64,000 bases of DNA, from the NCBI GenBank assembly GCA_016946835.1, contig JACVTC010000012.1, forward strand, positions 27,501-91,500, given 5' to 3'. Positions 24,794 through 37,649 of this stretch are shown here, in pieces. This stretch comes from Neocallimastix lanati (nom. inval.). Its lineage: Eukaryota > Neocallimastigomycota > Neocallimastigomycetes > Neocallimastigales > Neocallimastigaceae. Made by a program: the position numbers and the translations under genes. The number at the start of each line of letters is the position of its first letter. Position 1 is the stretch's first letter. The notes below the pieces were generated by a model that saw nothing but the letters and a program-made list of their open reading frames with translations, ran no database searches and was not told the DNA's origin.

Positions 24794-27700
24794 TTATTCA
24801 ACTATTTCAATTCTAGTGGCTTCATCGGTTACTTCTTCTTCATTTTGTTGATTTGGTTTTATTTCTTTTTTACCGTGTTTTCCAAATTCTTCATCTTCTA
24901 CTTTTACAATTTCATTATTATCTCTATCATCATGACCTTCTTCGTTTTCTTCTTCTTCTTGTTCACCATATTTATTAGCAAAGTTAAGGAAAACTTGTTC
25001 AAGAGAAGTTTGACTATAACTATAATCGGTAAATATACCTGATTTTCTACAATCTTCCATAATTTCAAAGACACGACTAATATTATTATTATTTCTAACT
25101 TCATATTTAATTCTTTGTAAAGATTTTACTTCACGTTCATATTCACTCTCTCCAAAGAGTTTCCTACCCACCACAATTTCATTATGGAATTTTTCAATGT
25201 CATCCGTATGAACATCTAAAATATACGTATTACCATATTTCATTTTTAAGTGTTCCGGTGTACCAATACAACGAATCTTACCCTTGACCATAATGGCAAT
25301 ACGATTACATAAAAGTTCAGCTTCTTCCATTGAGTGAGTAGACATAATGGTAGAGGAACCATTGGTTTGAAGAGTGGCCTTAATAATATCCCATACGTAA
25401 CGACGAGTAGAAGGATCCATACCAGCAGAAGGTTCATCCATAATAATCTTAGTGGAAGAACAACAGAGTGCTATCAAAATATTAAGCTTACGACGAGTAC
25501 CACCACTCAATTCGGATGGCATCTTATTCTTATGTTCCGTTAAACGACAATAGTTAATGAATTCCTTCGCAATACGCTTAGATTCCTTCTTGGAATGACC
25601 ACGAAGGTAAAGGAACATTTCTATATGTTCATATAAGGAATATTCATTCCAAAGGGTATCCTCTTGTGGACAGTAACCGAGGGTGATTTCATTACCTTTT
25701 CTTTCTATCGTATCCTTTCCATCATAGTAAATCTTACCAACGGTTTGTGGGAAGGTGAATGAAGCTGTATTTAATAAACTAGACTTACCAGAACCATTTG
25801 GACCAAGAATACCAAAGCATTCTCTTTTATCTACACCGAGGGAAACATTTTCAAATGCAGTCATCACAATATGACGACTACCCTTATCAGACATATGGAA
25901 TTCACCATACTTGGAGGCATGATCACGCTTAAGGGCATCACCAATTTCTTGTGGCATTAAAACAAGATCATCATATTCTTGAGCCAGTTTAATCATACGT
26001 ATTGGAATTCTATCATCATTATATACTCTACGGTATTCCTTTAAGATATCATCATCTCCTTCCTTCAACTCCTTAGTGTATTTTTCATCAATTTCTTCTG
26101 GAGTTTCATGGAATCCTTTCTTTGGGTTGTACATTTTTTTGGTTAAGAATTTCAGAAGGAAAGAATATAAGCAGATACTGATAATTTCACCGAGAAGACA
26201 GGTAAGTACTTGATTTTTCATGGAGAGAAGACTAAGAATACCAATACTGGTATTGATGGATTCATGTTCAATACCAGCGTTAATCATGGTTCTTACGGTT
26301 CTTGAAATACCATAATTAGGGAAGAGAGCGGTTAAAACGGTAGTAAGGACACCAAGATAAGCCACTAATCCAACATCATCACCACCTTCATCAGCAGTCA
26401 CACCATCATTAAAGGCTTCAATGACAATAGAAAAGGTTGGAACGACATTGAAGACATAGAAGATAATGAAGGCATTGGCATCGCTCTTAAAAACAAAACT
26501 GAGACAGTATTGGAAGAGAAGACAAGCCACACCACTAATAATGATAAATACAGCTAGAAGAGAAAGACTACTAATATAGAATAAGGGAGTAAACCGGAAG
26601 ACAATAAAGGCACCGATGATCAAAATACATGTGACCATAAATACAAGATGATCAGAAATTAAAACGGAGAACCAGTAACTCTTGTTAGAAATACCGTTTA
26701 ATTGAAGTTGCTTCAAAAGCTTTTGAACTCTTTCTCTAACGACATTCATACCGTAGAAGGAGAGAGGGAAAGCAATACAAAGGGTAATAACTAAAGTGGC
26801 ATAAAGTTTGGGTTCACTGACTAACTTTGGATTATAGTATCCTAGAGGTTGAGAATAAGTACGGATAGTATCGTTAATTTGATTTGAGGCTAAAATGGCA
26901 TTACTTAAAGTATTTAAAGTAACTGGAAGAGAATGAACCATTGAATCATTGTAGTAGATATCAAAGTTGTAAAGACCATCACTGAATCCGCTAGAGAAAC
27001 TAGAAACAAAATAGGGGGAAGTGGAGATAGTTTTACCTTGTTTAATCATCTCTTGTCTATTTAAGAAATTCAACTTACCACCTTGGAATTCTTGAGTCAT
27101 AATTTCTTTACTGATACTACTACTATTACTACTACCTAAATCGAAATCATAATTCCATTGCTGACTTGGGAAAACTTTTGAGGAAGAGAGTTCAAGACTT
27201 TTATAGTTGGAAAAAGTAGACTTATTAAGTTTCTCTTTAAGAACAGGAACAAAGAAGGAAATAGCTCCAATTGGAACGACAATACCCATGAATAAATACG
27301 TTTTTTGTCTCAAATAAACCCTAAGACGATAACGACAAAGACGTAAAGCCGTATTTAACATACCTGGTCTCTTTACATTTTGAGTCTTTGGTAAATCCTT
27401 AGCTTTCACCCTTACTTCTTCACCATTTCTCTTCTTTTCCATTTGTCTTTCTAAACTAACAAATAATTCTTCTAAAAGTGGAGCATTAAGTGAGAAATTA
27501 TTTAAACGTTTACCTCTTTCATTTTCTAAATCTTTAAGAAGACTTGAGAAAAATGGAGAGGATTGAATAGGTAATTTCCAAGTATAAGTATTTGAATTTG
27601 ATTTTGAATTGGTATTGGTATCGGTAATAATATTGGTACTGGAAGTAGAACTAGAATCAAAATTGGTATTGGTATTGATGTTGATATTGGTAGTAGAAGT

Positions 27701-30419
27701 GGAATCAAAATTGGTATTAGAATCAGAACTGGAATCAGAATTGGAAGTGGAATCAGAATTGATATTGATATTGAGATTAATATTTGAATCGATGGATTGA
27801 TCATCCACTAATTCTGTTTTATTATTATAATATTCAGCTTCTGGAATGTATTGTTTAATTAATTGACCAACTTCATCTGGAGAAGTAGTTTCTACTTCTA
27901 AACTATATTTCATATGGAAGTGACTCTTTAAGTAGACACTGCTACCTAAACAACGAATAGATCCACGATTTAAAATTAATTTACGATCAGCAATGATATC
28001 TGCTTCATCCATGTAGTGAGTAGTAATGAAGATGACACGATCTTTCTTCAACTTCAATAATAAATTCCAAATCTTACGACGAGAAAGAGGATCTAAACCG
28101 GTGGTTGGTTCATCCAAGAAGACGAATTTGGGATTACCAATGAGCGCTAAACCAATACATAATTTTCTTTTTTGACCTCCACTCATTTTTTCAACTTCAT
28201 AATCTCTCTTTTCGACTAAATCAATTTCACGAAGCCAACTTTGTAAATCTTCTTCCGTGTTACTCACTCCCTTAATACCAGAATAAAGTTTATAGTGATC
28301 GGCAACGGTGAAACCTTCAATAATAACATTACTTTGAAGACAGATACCGAGTTGACGATGAATCTCCTTCTTATTCTTGGAAAGAGGTAAACCACGATAG
28401 ATGGTTTCACCTCCATCTGGACGAATAATACCAACCATATTTTGAATCAAAGTACTCTTACCAGCACCATTATGACCTAAAATACCAAAGATTTCATCTT
28501 TATATACTTTAAAGCTAATATTTCTATTAGCCGCAAAGACTTTACCTAATTTCTTATCATTATCATCATTATCCGTACCGATATTTCTTCTAAATTTAAA
28601 GAATTTATAGATATTCTTTACTTCCACAAAACATTCCGAACCGACGGGATCTTCTTGAATATCTTCAGCATATTCATTTTCCATTAAACCCTTTTTCATT
28701 TCTGATTTACTGACTCCAAAGCTTCTGAAATCGATACCATGTAAGTATTCAAAGAAAATAGCTAATAAGAAGTAAACAACAGCATCCACGAAAAGGAAAA
28801 CGAAATTAATACCAAAATCAGAATCAAACATGGTACCAAAACCAATGGAACGACCATGATCATCTTCATGTCCTACTTCGGCACCAGCCATACCTAAACT
28901 AAAGAATGGGAAAATGGCACAGAGAATACGATGAATCTTCATATTACCACTTAACTTTAAGTTGTAGACCATTTCAGAGAGAGTAAGCATACAAGACACG
29001 AATAAACAAATCATGACCAAGACAGTTCTATATTTTTTCACTAAACTAGTAATAATTACTACAATACTATACATAGAGATAATGTAGAAGAGTAAAAGAA
29101 GTATATAGAGAATAGGGTTCAACGTTCCAACAATATTACATGGATCAAAAATGTAAATCATAACCATTAGGAACAAAGAGAATGGGAAGTAGATGATTTC
29201 CCAAGCGAAAGATAAAATGTAAGGATTAGCTCCAACGGCGACAAGACCTTCTTTTATTTTATTTTCCTTTTCTTCCATTATACGATTACTTATATGGAAA
29301 ATTTGACCGATAATAATGAACATAAGGTAAGGACCAATACCATCAAATTTTTGTTCTGAAGGTTCATTAAACTTTGAATTATAGTGGATTGCTGGTTCAC
29401 TCAATTTACCAATTTTAGCAGTATAACCTTTAACAGAACCACCAGTTTTCATTTGAATGATAGCATTATCAACAGCCTTTTGAATATAAATAAATACATT
29501 ATTATATTTATCAGTTTCAGTTTTATCAGTACATAATGGTTTAGTTTTGGCCCAGGTTGTGGTGACAGTAGTCATTTCAGATTGTCTAGTTCTAGCATAA
29601 TCACTAATAGGCTCTTCACTTGAATCAACAATTTTAAAACCACTAATTCTAATAGTATAATCAGTATAATCTTCACCAAAAACAACACCACAAAGAAGTT
29701 GATTTTCCTTATCATCTCTAACAAAATCCAATAATTTTTGCTCAGTTTCAAATTTTTGGGATTGAACATGAGTAGCAAGTTGAATACTAGAATCACTCAT
29801 AACTAATTTAATAAATTCATCTTCATTAATAGTACTGTTTAAGTGGTTTTGATTCTTTGGTAAAACAAAACCTATTTTATGAGTAATATATCTATCATCA
29901 TTAATTAAATCAAAACCAGAATTAATATCTTCAGCTTCCTTTCCATCTGTTGGTTTAAAATCTGATTCAATTCTTTTACGAACCGCTTTTTAAATTTCAA
30001 CAATTTAAAAAAAAAAAAAAAATTTATTTTAAAAATTAATTTATATATTTAAAAAATATTTTTATATTGTTATAAGAAAAAGAATTTATATATAAAAAGA
30101 ATATATATATATATATAAAAAGAGTATATATATATAAAGAATAAATATTTAATATTAATAAAAATAAATGTTATAATAAAAAAAAAAAATATTAATAATA
30201 ATATACAAATACCAATTTATATATTTTATATATTTCATATAACATATTATTATTATTATTTACTTATTTATATAAATAAAAAAGGAATTACTTACATAAA
30301 GTTGAAATGATTAAAAATGTGAAGAAAAGCTCAAATGCAACTGAAAAAAAAGAAGTTCTTTGTCTGAAGACCTTCCAATTTTTCCATAATATTATTTTGA
30401 ATTGATCTTTAAATGCCAT
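24794..30419 (-). CDS. ABCA-type full ABC transporter, copy A (two exons)
   Basis: Exon 1 is 30419-30296 (124 nt), exon 2 is 29985-24794; spliced product 1771 residues. Exon 1 encodes the N-terminus Met-Ala-Phe-Lys-Asp-Gln-Phe-Lys, a Trp-Lys-Asn-Trp-Lys motif and the first membrane helix; it joins in phase (T + CG gives Ser) to exon 2. Without it the frame would start at an internal Met (29800) and lose helix 1. Topology is TMD1-NBD1-TMD2-NBD2. NBD1: Walker A Gly-His-Asn-Gly-Ala-Gly-Lys-Ser-Thr near 545, signature Met-Ser-Gly-Gly-Gln near 642, Walker B ending Asp-Glu-Pro-Thr-Thr near 665. NBD2: Walker A Gly-Pro-Asn-Gly-Ser-Gly-Lys-Ser near 1436, signature Leu-Ser-Gly-Gly-Thr near 1533, Walker B near 1558. 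All catalytic motifs are intact. The family moves lipids or amphipathic compounds; the substrate is unknown. A Ser/Asn/Thr-repeat linker follows NBD1 (DNA about 27595-27790), and the C-terminal tail is acidic. Confidence 0.93.
29986..30295 (-). other. Intron of ABCA copy A (310 nt)
   Basis: On the minus strand it begins GTAAGTAATT and ends TTTAAAAAG. It is AT-rich with homopolymers and has stops in all frames. Position and phase are identical to the intron at 49790-50082 in copy B, and the exon 1 proteins are nearly identical, which confirms the splice sites. Confidence 0.9.
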
Positions 30420-30743
30420 TCTTTTTAATTTTGAATAAAAATATTAATTATTCTTTATTTTTTTATAAGGTTTAACTTAAATAATAATTTTATTTTATTT
30501 TACTTTTTTTTTACTTTATTTTTTTTTTACTTTATTTTTCTTCTATAACAAAAAAATATATATGTTTTTTAAAATTTAATTTCCTATAGTATTCATTTAT
30601 ATATATAATTTTTTTTTTTCAATTAGATTAATATGTTATGAAAAGTATAATAAACTTTTCATTTATAATTATATTAATTAATAATTAATATTTAATATTT
30701 AAAAAAATAAAAATTAAAAAAAACATTGAATTACTATAAGATT

Positions 30744-30775
<32 letters not shown>

Positions 30776-31455
30776 GTTATAAAAAGGAGAAAAATTTTTT
30801 TAAAATGTAAAACTTTTTGTTTTATATATGAAAAAAAAAATAAATAAATAAATAAATAAATAATAAATAATAGTGATAATAATAATTAATGAATAAAAAT
30901 CATAAATCATAATATTAATGATATTAATGATAATCATAGCTACAATATTAATATCTGTAATAATTAATAGTTATAATAATAATTAATAGTTAACAATATT
31001 AATATTAATAATAATTAATAGTTATAATAATAATCATAATATTAGTAATAATAATTAATAGTCATAATAATTTGTTTTCTTTTTTTTTCATTAATAGATT
31101 AATAGAACAATTGAAGTAACAATTGAATTGCTTTATATATTACAATATATATTAATATATGAATTTAATTTAAAAAAATAAATAAAAAAAATTAAATTTT
31201 AATTTTTAAATTATTTTTTACAATAAAGCAAAAAATGATAAATTATTTTTTATTTTTTTATTTTTTAATATTAGTAATGGGTTAGTAATTTATTTCATAT
31301 TTTTTATTATTCAATTATTTAGTTCATAAATAAAACTTTTATTTTGATATTAGCACTCTTTTACTTATTATTCATAATAGTAAGTTAATATCAAAGGAAT
31401 GAAAAGTAATAATAATAATTTATAGTAATAATAATAAATAATAAATAATAATAAT

Positions 31456-31559
31456 ACGAAATAATAATAAATAATAATAATACGAAATAATAATAAATAA
31501 TAATAATACAAAATAATAATAAATAATAATAATACGAAATAATAATAAATAATAATAAA
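31456..31559. repeat. 26-bp minisatellite, four units
   Basis: ACGAA (once ACAAA) starts at 31456, 31482, 31508 and 31534, each followed by the same 21 bp of AAT-rich sequence. Exact 26-bp spacing. Confidence 0.9.
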
Positions 31560-32593
31560 TAATATTAATTAATCCTACTAATTTTAATATTAATAGATAT
31601 AAATCTTAATTATATTAAAAAAAATTTATATTAATATGCTTTTTTTTTTTTTATTACTTGTAAAATTTCCTTTTTCATTAGATAAATTTCTTTCTAATTT
31701 ATTTTTAATTTAATGTGTTGATATTTCTATTAATTTAACTTGGCTATTTAAATTCTTTTACACATATTAAATTCTACTCTTAATTTATACATAAACTTAA
31801 TATGTTATCCTGTATATTAATTCCTTTTTTATAATATGCCTAGAGTATATATTATTTAATAAGTAGAAAAGTATTTAAAGTATTTACTCGTTAGCATATT
31901 AACTTTAATTATTATATATTTGAATTTTGGAAATTAATTATTTACTTTATTTAATTAAATTAAATTAACTAAATAAAGTAAATAGATAAACAAAATGAAA
32001 TAAATAATTAATTAAATAGATAAATATTAACTAATTAAATTAACTAAATAAATTAAATAAATAAACAATATGAAATAAATAAATTAAAAAAAATTAAAAA
32101 TTTTAATATAAAATAGATATTAATATAAATTATATATTAAACTTTGTATTTATTTCTTTTTTTTTTTTAATATATATTCTTTATCTTTGATATTTTCCAC
32201 ATTAAGTTTTTATACTTAAATACATTAATGTATTTAATGTATATATGTGTGTGTGGCTTGAATATTAATAATTTAAAATAGTAACGTTTGGGTTCAAAAT
32301 TTAAAATGTAACCAAATGTTTTGTTTTTAATTTAAAAGGAATGTCAAAAACAATAAAAATTTTTTCATGTACGTATGTACAGAATTCATAACGGTGTATA
32401 GAATTAAATTTATAAAATGATCAACCGTTTTTTGGCTATGATGATATGATGATATCATATAATAAATTTAAAAAAAAATAATCTATCTATAGATATTTTA
32501 ATTTAAATTAAAAAATACATATATATATGTATATGTATATATAAAATATATATATAAATATAAAAAAATATATAAAATTAAAATAAAAAATTA

Positions 32594-32656
32594 TATATAT
32601 ATTATTATATATTATTATATATTATTATATATTATTATATATTATTATATATTATT
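32594..32656. repeat. 10-bp (ATATTATTAT)n repeat
   Basis: About six head-to-tail copies of a 10-bp unit in noncoding DNA. Confidence 0.9.
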
Positions 32657-33056
32657 CTATTGTATAAATAAATAGTATACAAATTATTCATTTAATTATT
32701 TTTTATTTCTCTAAAATAATATACTTGAACGAGTAGTACTGAATGAGTAGTACTGAATGAGTACTACTGAAAAGTGGTGCTTTTATATAAAGGAGTAAAA
32801 TATATTTTTATATGTTCTGTGTATGCATATTATAAGGTGAAAATTATATATACAGTTCATGAATCATAGTATGTGACCATTTAATCTAATACTAAACCTT
32901 GGTTTATTTGAAAAAAAAAAAATATTATAATATAAAAATAAAACTTAATGAAGATGTAAAATTTAAATGTTTTTTTTTTTTTTTATTAAGGAAGAATGAA
33001 ATACTAATAAATATAGAATAAATAGTAAAATTTAATATATAATGATGGAAAAGAAT

Positions 33057-33285
33057 TATATAAAAATATAAAAATATAAAAATATAAAATATAAAAATAT
33101 AAAAATATAAAAATATAAAAATATAAAAATATAAAAATATAAAAATATAAAAATATAAAAATATAAAAATATAAAAATATAAAAATATAAAAAATATAAA
33201 AATATAAAAAATATAAAAAATATAAAAATATAAAAATATAAAAACATAAAAATATAAAAATATAAAAATATAAAAAATATATGTA
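33057..33285. repeat. 8-bp (AAAAATAT)n microsatellite
   Basis: Roughly 28 copies of an 8-bp unit with occasional one-base length changes. The Phe/Tyr/Ile frame translated from its other strand is an artefact of the repeat. Confidence 0.95.
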
Positions 33286-33699
33286 TAAAATAAAATAAAA
33301 AAAAAAAAAAAAACCTATGAAAAGTGAATAGGATAAATTATTCGTATCAGAGGATAAAAATAAAAAGAATATTCATTATTTTTAAGTATTTTTTAATTTT
33401 TTTTTTTTTTTTTTGGTTTTAATTTAACCACATGAACTAATTTTTAAATTTTAAATTAATTAATAAATAGAAAATAAAAAATATTTAAATTCTCCTACAG
33501 CCACTACATTTTAAATTTAATTTATTTTAATAAATATTGATAAATAAAAAAAAAAAATTTAATTAAATTTCATTTATTATTCAAATTAAATAAATATATA
33601 AATATATGAGTAAATAATAAATATTAATCATTAGTAAGACTATTTATATTAATAAATTATTAGAATATATGAAATTTATGAAAAAAAAACTTTAAATTT

Positions 33700-35261
33700 A
33701 TCATAAATTATAATAATAAAATTGACATAATTATATCCTGACTCTTTACAAATTAAGAGTCTCATCTGACTTTAAAAAAGAATTTTAGTAAAATAATCGT
33801 TGATAGGAAACAATATTATGTCAAAAAAAAAAAAATAAAATAAATAAATTAAACTAAATTTTAAAATATGATAAAGGTTGCTCATTATGTCAATTTAAAG
33901 AAAAAATAAAACTGATCAAAATAAACATGACTGCAAAATTTACAAAACGTATAAAATATAAAACAGTTGATAAAAGGAAGTTATTACAAGTTAAAGAAAA
34001 ACGCTCTTAAACATATATAAAAGAAAATTATTTATAAGTATTTATACATATCAAATGAGTATATATAAATATATACTATAATAATGGAGGAGACCATATG
34101 TCAAAGATCTCATACAAAAATAATTAGAAATATAATATTCCAAATATTCAAGGGAAATATAATAGAATGGTAACTCCTATCTTGAAATTAGTACATTCTA
34201 ACAATAATGATATTATTAAACCTAGCATGAAATGGGTTTAGATGATAACTAATTCAACATAATCATAATTCAAACCTGTGATGAAAGATATAATATAATA
34301 ATAAATAAATGCATGAGTTATATACAAATGGATAATGCTTATCCATTTATAAACTCTACTTATTGATTGAAAAGTATTTTAAAGTTATAATCATTAAATA
34401 TTTTAATGATGAGAAAATTCATATATAAAAAAACCTTTTAAGAATTTGAATTTTAGGAGGAAGCAGGTAAAATAAAATAAAGAACTTAAATATTAAAGGA
34501 AAGTTGATTAACTGATTGCTTGATTATTTTTAAAATAATATTTTTCTTGGAAATGAATAAAATAGCCTGATAGAGAAAATTAACAAAAATTAACCTACAA
34601 GAAATAAAAAAAAATTAACTGAAATATTGAATTTTAATCAATTACGAAACCATTTATATTATTTGCTAATAAGTTTATATGTCTAGAATAATATAATTAA
34701 TTATAAACGCAATAAATTTAGATACCCCAAGATTTTCATCAGGTATACCAATATATATTTAACAATTTACTTTAATAGTTATTGCTAAAAACTACAAGCG
34801 AAAATATATAAGAGTTAGCGCTTATCTTCAAAACGGATTATAATTGAAAGTGATGTAAAACTAAATATACAAGAGGTATTCACACAAACTGATATCACCT
34901 CTTCAAGAGGAGAAAGGTTTCCATCATACAAATGGTAATATATAAACCATATATAATAAGAGATGTCTTAGATACGTCTAAAAGTAATGATGTAATAGTA
35001 TTAAATACTTAGTTTTAGGAGGAAATTATTAGATTATAAATATATTTAAGAAATTATTATAACAATATTTAAATTAAATTAAAAAATTAATATTACTGTA
35101 AAATTACTAGATTCATGGAAAATTAAAGGTTAATTTAGAATATAAATAAATAATAGTTTAATAATATCAAGTTAATGTTGTAAAAATAGGATAATTTTAT
35201 ATACACATATTCACCATTAAACCTATTTATTCATTATAGAATAACTAGATTTAAGGGGGAA
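33700..35261 (+). mobile_element. Degenerate internal region of a plus-strand LTR retrotransposon
   Basis: Sequence complexity is higher than the surrounding simple repeats (GC-richer words through 33730-35020), but stops are dense in all frames. I could not identify gag, integrase or RT motifs. It is assigned to an LTR element only because it ends in TTTAAGGGGGAA, a polypurine tract, immediately followed by TGTTAGAATAGG, the usual 5' end of a copia LTR. It is old, or belongs to a family I do not recognise. Confidence 0.4.
35252..35261 (+). other. Polypurine tract next to LTR start
   Basis: TAAGGGGGAA directly precedes TGTTAGAATA at 35262. This is the plus-strand primer site/3' LTR junction arrangement of LTR retrotransposons. 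The 3' end of the LTR is lost in an AATAA microsatellite and no partner LTR was found. Confidence 0.5.
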
Positions 35262-35312
35262 TGTTAGAATAGGCGAAATGTATGAAAAATAAACTTCAAA
35301 TGTATTGAAACA

Positions 35313-35470
35313 TATTGTAATAAATAATAATAAATAATAAATAATAAATAATTGAATAATAAATAATAAATAATAAATAATAGATAATAAATAATAGATA
35401 ATAAATAATAAATAATAGATAATAGATAATAGATAATAGATAATAAGTAATAAATAATAAATAATATATT
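35313..35470. repeat. AATAATAAATAATAG microsatellite
   Basis: Long array of 7- and 8-bp AATAATA/GATAATA words inside or directly after the presumed LTR start at 35262. Confidence 0.9.
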
Positions 35471-36607
35471 GATACAATTAATACTAACCAAAAACTATTC
35501 TAAATTATTTCAACTATTAAATAATTATATTATTATTAATAAAGAAATATATAAAAGAAATTTTGTTATTTATTATAATAGAAAACAAAGTGTAACTATA
35601 TATTTAATTATAAAGGAATATATTTATATATATAAAATATATATATATATATATATACATTTAACAAACTATAAATATTAAGCTATTATTATATTACGAT
35701 ATAATTTTTTTTTTTTTTTTTAAAAAATTTAACTCGATATAACGATATATGATAGAAAAAAAAAATGGTTAACTCCTCTCAATAAATATTATATAATAGA
35801 TCTCCTATTTATTTATTTTGTTATATTTATTTAGTTATTTAGTTATTTATTTAGTTATATATGTATATATTTATTCATTTATTTACTGCTGACCATAAAT
35901 GTAATTTCTTTTATAGTCATATTATTAGAAAATAGAAAAATTAAAAATATAAATAAAAGTATAAAATAGATTCATGTTTTAGGACAATAAATAAGAATGT
36001 AATATATGTTGTAAAAATGAAATATTAAACATAAATAATTAAGGGATTTTTTATGTTATTTATTATTTGTTAAAAGGAAGAAAGGACTTAAAAATCATTT
36101 TATATGGTTACTGAATCATCAGTAAACATTATATATTATATATTATATATATATTTAATAATCATAATATTCAAACAATTTAAAATTAATAAACTATAAA
36201 TATAAAAAATATAAATATAAAAAATATAAAAAATATAAATATAAAAAATATAATATAAATATAAAAAATATATAAATATAAAAAATATAATATATATATA
36301 ATATATATAAAAAAAATATATAAAATAAAAAATATATATATACAATATAAATATATATATATTATATAAAATAAAATATATATATAAATATAAATGTATA
36401 AAATAAAATATATATAAAAATATAAATTATATATATTTACCAAAAAATAAATAAATATATAAATAAATATATAAATAATTTAATATTTAATTATTCCATT
36501 ATTAAATTCAATTATATATATATATATATTTTTTTCCATAGTTTGTATTACTGAAATGGGATAAATAGAATATAGAAATATTGAAAAAAAAAAAAAAAAA
36601 ATAATAA

Positions 36608-36638
<31 letters not shown>

Positions 36639-37039
36639 CCTTTTCATATTAATCTAAATTTATCCATTTTATTAAAATACTTTACTGAAATTTAAAAATT
36701 TAAAAAAAAAAAAAAAAAAAAAATAATAATAATAATATATAAAATAAAATAAAACAAAATATAATAAAATGAAAATGATAATGATAATAATGAAATTATT
36801 ATTATTATTAATTGTATAAAATATATATTTATATATATAGAATAGGAATAGACTTTAATAATATTTATGAAAATAAAAATAAATGAATTTTTTTTAACAT
36901 TAATATTAAAAAAAAAACTTTATGAGTTTTTAGGACGAAATGGTCTTTAACACTTTTCATTCATCAATGCCATAGAATAAAAATTATTACTATTTATTAT
37001 TATTTATTATTATTTATTTTATTTATTATTATATATCAT
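35471..37039. other. Noncoding AT-rich DNA
   Basis: TA runs, an AAAAATATAAATAT array at about 36190-36440 and homopolymers at about 36583-36725. Open frames here are Tyr/Ile/Phe runs from the arrays. No gene or RNA is supported. Confidence 0.65.
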
Positions 37040-37347
37040 GATGAGGATGAGAATGAGAATGATGATGAAATACGAAGCTCAGATTTAATATTTTATAATA
37101 TATATTTTATGTAATAATAATATTTTATTTAAGAGAGAAGAATCATCTTTTTTCTAAATAATAATTATTATATATATTATATTAATTTCATTTATTACAA
37201 AGCATAATGAACTTAATCTTATTTACTATTTTTTACAATCCTCTATACATGATGTCTTTATTAAATTTTATTATTTATATTTATATATACATTTTATGAT
37301 TTATTGATTTTATTTTAGTCTATTTTGATCATTGAAAAATTATGTCA

Positions 37348-37597
37348 TTAAATTTTTTTAATGTTATTACCGGATACTGGTTTTGTTAAAAGGATCTGCA
37401 AGCATACCAGTTGTTTGTTCTCTCATACTCTAATCTTATACTCTTTTCTTTTATTTTTTTCTTGAATATGTTTGCATCTTGTATCGATAAGTTTACTTCT
37501 TCCTTTTTGCATATTTATCTTCAGCTATTGCTTTGCAGGCTTTATTATCTACTTTTTATTGTTATTAAAACATTTTTATTAGTTATTTCTTTGAATA

Positions 37598-37649
<52 letters not shown>

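Larger units (their letters stand above)
23915..31185. repeat. Segmental duplication, copy A (contains ABCA gene A)
   Basis: The gene, its intron, and both flanks are collinear with 43700-50785. Upstream markers include the ATAAGATTTCAATTTTT block near 30740 (compare 50535) and ATGAATTTAATTTAA near 31160 (compare 50763). Boundaries are approximate because the flanks have diverged by microsatellite indels. Confidence 0.85.
30420..33699. other. AT-rich intergenic region upstream of ABCA copy A
   Basis: The first 760 bp belong to the segmental duplication and should include the ABCA promoter. The rest holds microsatellites (listed separately), three GAGTAGTACTGAAT-like words at about 32731-32765, and scattered sequence of higher complexity at about 32340-32460 and 32720-32900 that may be transposon debris. 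No open frame of balanced composition. Confidence 0.6.

Noticed and set aside
32740-32765. Short GAGTAGTACTGAAT repeats as a CRISPR-like or operator array
   Set aside because: Only three degenerate head-to-tail copies with no unique spacers, in a eukaryotic genome. Local slippage is enough to explain them.
33056-33247. 63-codon Phe/Tyr/Ile frame
   Set aside because: Direct translation of the (AAAAATAT)n microsatellite.
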